Assembly: GCA_001794935.1 (NCBI GenBank)
Contig: MGLY01000042.1
Coordinates: 4,128-13,428 of the forward strand
From: Chlamydiae bacterium RIFCSPHIGHO2_12_FULL_49_9
GTDB lineage: Bacteria; Chlamydiota; Chlamydiia; Chlamydiales; SM23-39
Direction: 5' to 3'
Length of the DNA stretch: 9,301 nucleotides
The stretch's first letter is position 1. Every line of letters begins with the position of its first letter. The notes below the pieces were generated by a model that was given only the letters and a program-made list of their open reading frames with translations, did no database searches and had not been told where the DNA came from. Positions 6,036-9,301 of the stretch are shown here, in pieces. The position numbers and the translations under genes are program-made.

Positions 6036-7166
6036 CTATTGGGTCTTTTTTAATACAGCAGCAAAAAAACCGTCCGATCCCCCCTCTTCAGGGAGAAGGG
6101 AGAGAGGGGGCTTTTCCAAAACAAGGCCGTGAGACTGTATGAAGAAATCGATCTGGTCCTGGTTTTCTTCAGGGAGAATACTGCATGTTGCGTACACAAG
6201 TTTACCGGTCGGCTTTAAATAGGCAATCGCTTTTTCGACAATCTCTCTTTGCTCTTTTTTGAGTCTCTCAAGCATGAATAAATCGATTTTCCATTTTGCA
6301 TCCGGATTGCGCCGGAGCGTGCCTGTTCCCGTGCAAGGGACGTCGACGAGAACCCAGTCCATTTTGCCTTTGAGAGAAGAAAGACGGGGATGATTGGGCT
6401 CCATGATCTGCGCATTTTGAACGCCTGCCCGTTTCATCCGCTTTTTCGCCTCCAACAAAATGTGGGGGCGAATGTCGTGAAGGTAGATTTGCCCTTTTCC
6501 TTTCATCGAGGGGGCGAAAGCGAGCGTTTTGCCGCCCGAACCGCTGCAATAATCCAGAATGTGATCTCCCGGCTTTGCCTCAACGAGCTCAGATACGAGC
6601 TGGCTTCCTTCGTCCTGCACTTCGAAAAGGCCCTCTTTAAATTCGGGAAGGGCAAAGAGAGGCTCTCTCTTTTGAAATCGGATCCCTTGAGGGGCAAATG
6701 AGCAGGGAGCCACATCGAACTTTCCCTTCCAGAGCTCAAGGAGAGCTTCTCTTGTCGTCTTGATCAAATTGGCCCTCACCGTGGGAGGCGCAGATCCGTT
6801 GAGCGCCTTTCCGATAAGCCTCGTTTTTGCAAGGCCATAGGCGCTGTATAACTTTTCATAGAGAAACTCGGAGAGCCCTAAGCGGATCGGCTCGGGGATG
6901 GAGGGATCTTTCAAACACTCTTCGAGCGGAATTTTTCTGAATGCGGCGAGCCGATCTTGCGGATACGTTGAGGCGCAAAAGTGGTCGATGAGGCTCTTCC
7001 AGCGGACCATTCCATAGAGGGTTTCCCCAATGAATCTGCGGTCATTGGCGCCGATGCTTTTATGGGCGCGAAAATAGTGGCCTAAAGCCAGATCGAGGGG
7101 CTTTTGGGAGCCCCCGACCGACTCTAAAAATGCGGAAATGTGATGGTCTCTAAACGGGTGTCTCAT
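6036..7166 (-). CDS. rsmB: RsmB/Fmu (Sun) family rRNA cytosine-5 methyltransferase
   Basis: This 376-residue protein has an N-terminal NusB-like helical domain (about 20-130, with ANDRRFIGETLYGMVRW) and a C-terminal NOL1/NOP2/Sun methyltransferase domain. Key motifs are GLFEVQDEGSQLV (179-191), the SAM loop DYCSGSGGKT (205-214), DVPCTGTGTLRRNPDAKW (275-292) and YATCSILPEENQ (325-336). The two cysteines of the mechanism are C278 and C328. The enzyme methylates C5 of a cytosine in rRNA, in E. coli RsmB C967 of 16S rRNA. It is shorter than E. coli RsmB (about 430 residues), and the SAM loop has SGS where AAP is usual. The target base is therefore less sure than the activity. It corresponds to CT553 (fmu) from memory. 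The leader before ATG 7166 shows only a weak Shine-Dalgarno sequence. The gene diverges from the doxX-like gene. Confidence 0.88.
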   Translation of the reverse strand: MRHPFRDHHISAFLESVGGSQKPLDLALGHYFRAHKSIGANDRRFIGETLYGMVRWKSLIDHFCASTYPQDRLAAFRKIPLEECLKDPSIPEPIRLGLSEFLYEKLYSAYGLAKTRLIGKALNGSAPPTVRANLIKTTREALLELWKGKFDVAPCSFAPQGIRFQKREPLFALPEFKEGLFEVQDEGSQLVSELVEAKPGDHILDYCSGSGGKTLAFAPSMKGKGQIYLHDIRPHILLEAKKRMKRAGVQNAQIMEPNHPRLSSLKGKMDWVLVDVPCTGTGTLRRNPDAKWKIDLFMLERLKKEQREIVEKAIAYLKPTGKLVYATCSILPEENQDQIDFFIQSHGLVLEKPPLSLLPEEGGSDGFFAAVLKKTQ

Positions 7167-7172
7167 GGACCC

Positions 7173-7216
7173 GGCATTTTACCTGGACTTGAGTTGTCGA
7201 TCTAGTAAAATATGCC
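7173..7216. repeat. Short inverted repeat in the divergent rsmB-like / doxX-like intergenic region
   Basis: GGCATTTTAC (7173-7182) and GTAAAATATGCC (7205-7216) are inverted copies apart from two extra bases in the right arm, separated by 22 bases. The hexamer TAAAAT occurs in each arm, pointing outward toward each gene. It could be a hairpin or an operator-like site shared by the two divergent promoters. Confidence 0.45.
7184..7211 (+). promoter_or_regulatory. Candidate promoter for the doxX-like gene and lnt
   Basis: TGGACT (7184-7189, four of six matches to TTGACA), a 16-base spacer and TAAAAT (7206-7211) would start transcription near 7218, giving a leader of about 35 bases before ATG 7254. 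The match is modest. Confidence 0.3.
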
Positions 7217-7253
7217 CCGTTCTGTAAACTGAGGGATCATTCATCGGAGGGCT

Positions 7254-7736
7254 ATGAAGAAGTCGATACGCAATAGCGCAATTGTCTTGGCAAGATTTTT
7301 TTTGAGCGCGATTTTTCTCACTGCCGCGGTAAATAAAATTTTGAATTGGCAAGAAACGGAGAGGATGCTGATGAATGTATTTTCAGACTGGCAATCCTAC
7401 GCGTGGTTTTCTGAAAGCACCCAAGAATTTTTTGGGTTTATCACTCCGTGGACAGCTCTCATTCTGATTGTGGCTATTTTGCTCGAATTGGTGGGAGGGT
7501 TCCTCGTTCTTTTGGGAATCAAAGAGGAGTTGGGGGCGGGCCTTCTCATCCTCTTTCTCATCCCGGTTACCATCGTTATGCATCCCTTTTGGTTTTTTGA
7601 TACAGCCGCAAGGGAGCTTCAAACGATCATGTTTTTAAAAAATCTCGCTATTTTAGGAGGTTTGATTCTCGTTTGTCTCAACGGGGCAAAAGCAAAATCG
7701 TCTTCTGATCCATTTGCTTCAATGAGGATTAGTTGA
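7254..7736 (+). CDS. DoxX-family inner-membrane protein
   Basis: This 160-residue integral membrane protein has four predicted helices: about 9-30 (with RFFLSAIFLTAAVNKI), 66-88 (ALILIVAILLELVGGFLVLLG), 93-115 (GAGLLILFLIPVTIVMHPFWF) and 125-142. The ExxGG at the end of helix 2 and MFLKNLAILGGLIL in helix 4 are typical of the DoxX/DoxD family. That family is found widely and linked in some bacteria to redox or thiol homeostasis, but its biochemical role is poorly fixed; no substrate can be proposed here. Translation starts at ATG 7254 with GGAGG three bases before it. The stop TGA (7734-7736) overlaps the TTG start of lnt, so the two are one unit. I do not recall a counterpart in C. trachomatis, so it may be a gene of the environmental chlamydiae. 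Confidence 0.85.
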   Translation: MKKSIRNSAIVLARFFLSAIFLTAAVNKILNWQETERMLMNVFSDWQSYAWFSESTQEFFGFITPWTALILIVAILLELVGGFLVLLGIKEELGAGLLILFLIPVTIVMHPFWFFDTAARELQTIMFLKNLAILGGLILVCLNGAKAKSSSDPFASMRIS

Positions 7737-9301
7737 GCTGCGTTTTTCTTGTTTTAAGCTCCTTTGCGATTGTCGCCTTCGGCCAGCCGGCCTGGGTAGG
7801 CGGCTTGGGAGTCTTGGCGAGCGCATTTGGAATCGCTCTATTTTGGCGGGCCGCTTTTACTTTTGAAAAGCGGCTGCACCGATTTCTTTTGGGCGCGATC
7901 TGGTTTGGCTCCGTGCAGGCCGTTCAGCTTTCCTGGATGAGCTCGGATGCCTACATGGGCCCGATGATTTTGGTCGTCTATCTTTTTTTATGTTTGGCTG
8001 TTGGCGCTCAGTTTGGTCTTCTCTCCGTGATTTTAGAAAAGAGAATTGGATGGAGAGAAGTTCTATCTGTTGCAAGCGCCTGGGTTTTGATGGAGTGGAG
8101 CCGTCTTTTTTTCTTGAGTGGCTTTACTTGGAATCCGGTGGGACTTTCTCTTGCAGGTAACTATTCGATTCAATTTGCCTCTCTCTTCGGGATCTATGGC
8201 CTTTCTTTCTGGGTGATTTTTGTGAATGCTTTGGCGCTTCGCTGCCTGTTAGAGAAGACAAAGAGATCGATTGCAATTTGGGTTTGTCTCGCAGCCCTTC
8301 CTTATGGATTTGGCTTTGCGCAAAAAAAATGGGTCGAAACAGCCCTTTCTGAAAAAACAATTTCCGTCGCTTTAGTGCAGACGGCGCTTCTCCCGGAAGA
8401 AAAAGACTACATGCCCCATCTGGCGGACGCGTTTCTCCCTCCTCTGGATCAGTGGACAAGAGTGCTCGAGCTTTTAAAAGGTAAGAGGGCGGAGTTAATT
8501 ATTCTTCCCGAGGCGGCTTTTCCCTTTGGGGCGAAAAGGACATTTTATCCTCTCGAGGCGGTCGAACAGTTTTGGCGAGATCATTTTGGCAGAGATTCTC
8601 TTTCCGACTTTCCTCCACTAGATGCGCCATTTGCGAAATTGGCATCGGAAAAATGGAAGGTGAACAACTCCTTTTTAGCCCAGGCTCTTTCGAATCATTT
8701 TCAGGCGGAGCTCATTGTTGGACTGGATGACTTCGATCCTTTGGATGGGAAAAAATACAACGCCGCTTTTTTATTTCGCCCGGGAAAAGATCCTCAACGA
8801 TGTGAAAAAAGAGTTCTGGTTCCCGTAGGGGAATATGTGCCGCTTCGAGAGCTGAAATTTTTTGCCGATTTTGTGGCTTTGCAGTTCGGAATTGAGGATT
8901 CTTTCGACGTGGGAAAAGGGGCTAAAGTATTTGAGGCGAAAACTCCGGTTGCCGTCTCGATTTGCTGTGAGGAGACCTATAGCGGCCTGATTCGGGAGCT
9001 TCGCCTGAAGGGAGCAAACCTTTTAGTCAATATTTCAAATGACGCCTGGTTTCCCAACTCAAAACTTCCGCGCCACCACGTCAGCCACGGAAAAGTCCGG
9101 GCCGCCGAAAATGGAGTTTGCGTCTTCCGAGCCTGCAATACAGGAACCACTTGCGCGATTGACTGTTTTGGCTCAGAAGTGGCGGCGCTTCCCACATCCG
9201 ATGAATATTTAGGAGTTCTTTATCTCTCCTTTAAGACGCGGAACTTTAAAACTCTTTATACTGAATTGGGAGACGGACTTGTCTTGAGCCTTAGCGCTGG
9301 T
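7733..9301 (+). CDS. lnt: Apolipoprotein N-acyltransferase Lnt, 3'-truncated by window end
   Basis: Lnt transfers a third acyl chain to the N-terminal cysteine of lipoproteins in the inner membrane. The frame runs from TTG 7733 to the window edge (523 residues, no stop reached). An N-terminal multi-helix membrane part (about 1-210) leads into a nitrilase-fold domain. Its catalytic triad is visible: E260 in LPEAAFPFGA, K359 in EKRVLVPVGEYVPL, and C411 in SICCEETY. The conserved NISNDAWF and the RAAENG...RACNTGTT block follow. E. coli Lnt has 512 residues, so little is likely missing. The start is set by an in-frame TAG directly before the TTG, a TGAGGA site four bases upstream, and overlap with the doxX-like stop. 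Next to the catalytic Cys, a second Cys stands where E. coli has Tyr. From memory C. trachomatis lnt (cutE, CT534) lies in a different neighbourhood. Confidence 0.92.
   Translation, partial: MSCVFLVLSSFAIVAFGQPAWVGGLGVLASAFGIALFWRAAFTFEKRLHRFLLGAIWFGSVQAVQLSWMSSDAYMGPMILVVYLFLCLAVGAQFGLLSVILEKRIGWREVLSVASAWVLMEWSRLFFLSGFTWNPVGLSLAGNYSIQFASLFGIYGLSFWVIFVNALALRCLLEKTKRSIAIWVCLAALPYGFGFAQKKWVETALSEKTISVALVQTALLPEEKDYMPHLADAFLPPLDQWTRVLELLKGKRAELIILPEAAFPFGAKRTFYPLEAVEQFWRDHFGRDSLSDFPPLDAPFAKLASEKWKVNNSFLAQALSNHFQAELIVGLDDFDPLDGKKYNAAFLFRPGKDPQRCEKRVLVPVGEYVPLRELKFFADFVALQFGIEDSFDVGKGAKVFEAKTPVAVSICCEETYSGLIRELRLKGANLLVNISNDAWFPNSKLPRHHVSHGKVRAAENGVCVFRACNTGTTCAIDCFGSEVAALPTSDEYLGVLYLSFKTRNFKTLYTELGDGLVLSLSAG

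Noticed and set aside
6390..6701. Plus-strand open frame antisense to the rsmB-like gene
   Set aside because: It is a shadow of a gene with clear catalytic motifs on the other strand.
8124..8459. Minus-strand open frame of 111 codons inside lnt
   Set aside because: It is antisense to lnt, whose frame holds the full catalytic triad; its low-complexity R/K/S/P content is typical of a shadow frame.

Overview
The window reads as a chromosomal segment of a member of the Chlamydiota, probably a lineage outside the genus Chlamydia. The order bamD-like / lptE-like / rsbW / short unknown gene / D-Ala-D-Ala carboxypeptidase / fmu-type rRNA methyltransferase matches, from memory, the Chlamydia trachomatis block CT547-CT551 plus CT553. 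The pair rsmA (ksgA) / SurA-like, which I recall as CT354/CT355, sits inside that block here. GC content is near 48% by rough sampling of a few lines. No rRNA, tRNA, CRISPR array, prophage or transposase gene was seen. Gene identities come from motif reading without a database search.

Layout. Positions 1-1943 (+) hold a 5'-truncated BamD/YfiO-like TPR protein, an overlapping LptE-like lipoprotein and the anti-sigma kinase RsbW, probably co-transcribed. A 166-bp imperfect palindrome (1951-2116) fills the gap to a convergent 143-residue unknown protein (2544-2113, -), which has a near-consensus promoter at 2604-2576. A second long palindrome (2667-2833) lies upstream of the carboxypeptidase gene dacF (2862-4046, +). 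dacF runs 118 bases into the 3' end of convergent rsmA (4822-3929, -). The SurA-like gene (5850-4819, -) is joined to rsmA by an ATGA stop/start overlap. A third long palindrome (5849-6025) fills the gap between the SurA-like gene and an RsmB/Fmu-type methyltransferase gene (7166-6036, -). Divergent from that gene, a DoxX-family membrane protein (7254-7736, +) overlaps lnt, apolipoprotein N-acyltransferase (7733 to the window end, +).

Functions. Several genes bear on building the envelope: outer-membrane protein insertion (BamD-like), LPS insertion (LptE-like), periplasmic folding (SurA-like), peptidoglycan trimming (DacF) and the last step of lipoprotein maturation (Lnt, which would acylate BamD- and LptE-type lipoproteins). 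RsmA and the RsmB-like protein modify 16S rRNA. RsbW belongs to a partner-switching control of sigma factors.

The most unusual content is the set of three long, almost full-length palindromes of 166-177 bp. They occupy three of the four sizeable intergenic gaps, they differ in sequence but share an architecture, and each one touches the start, stop or leader of a neighbouring gene.
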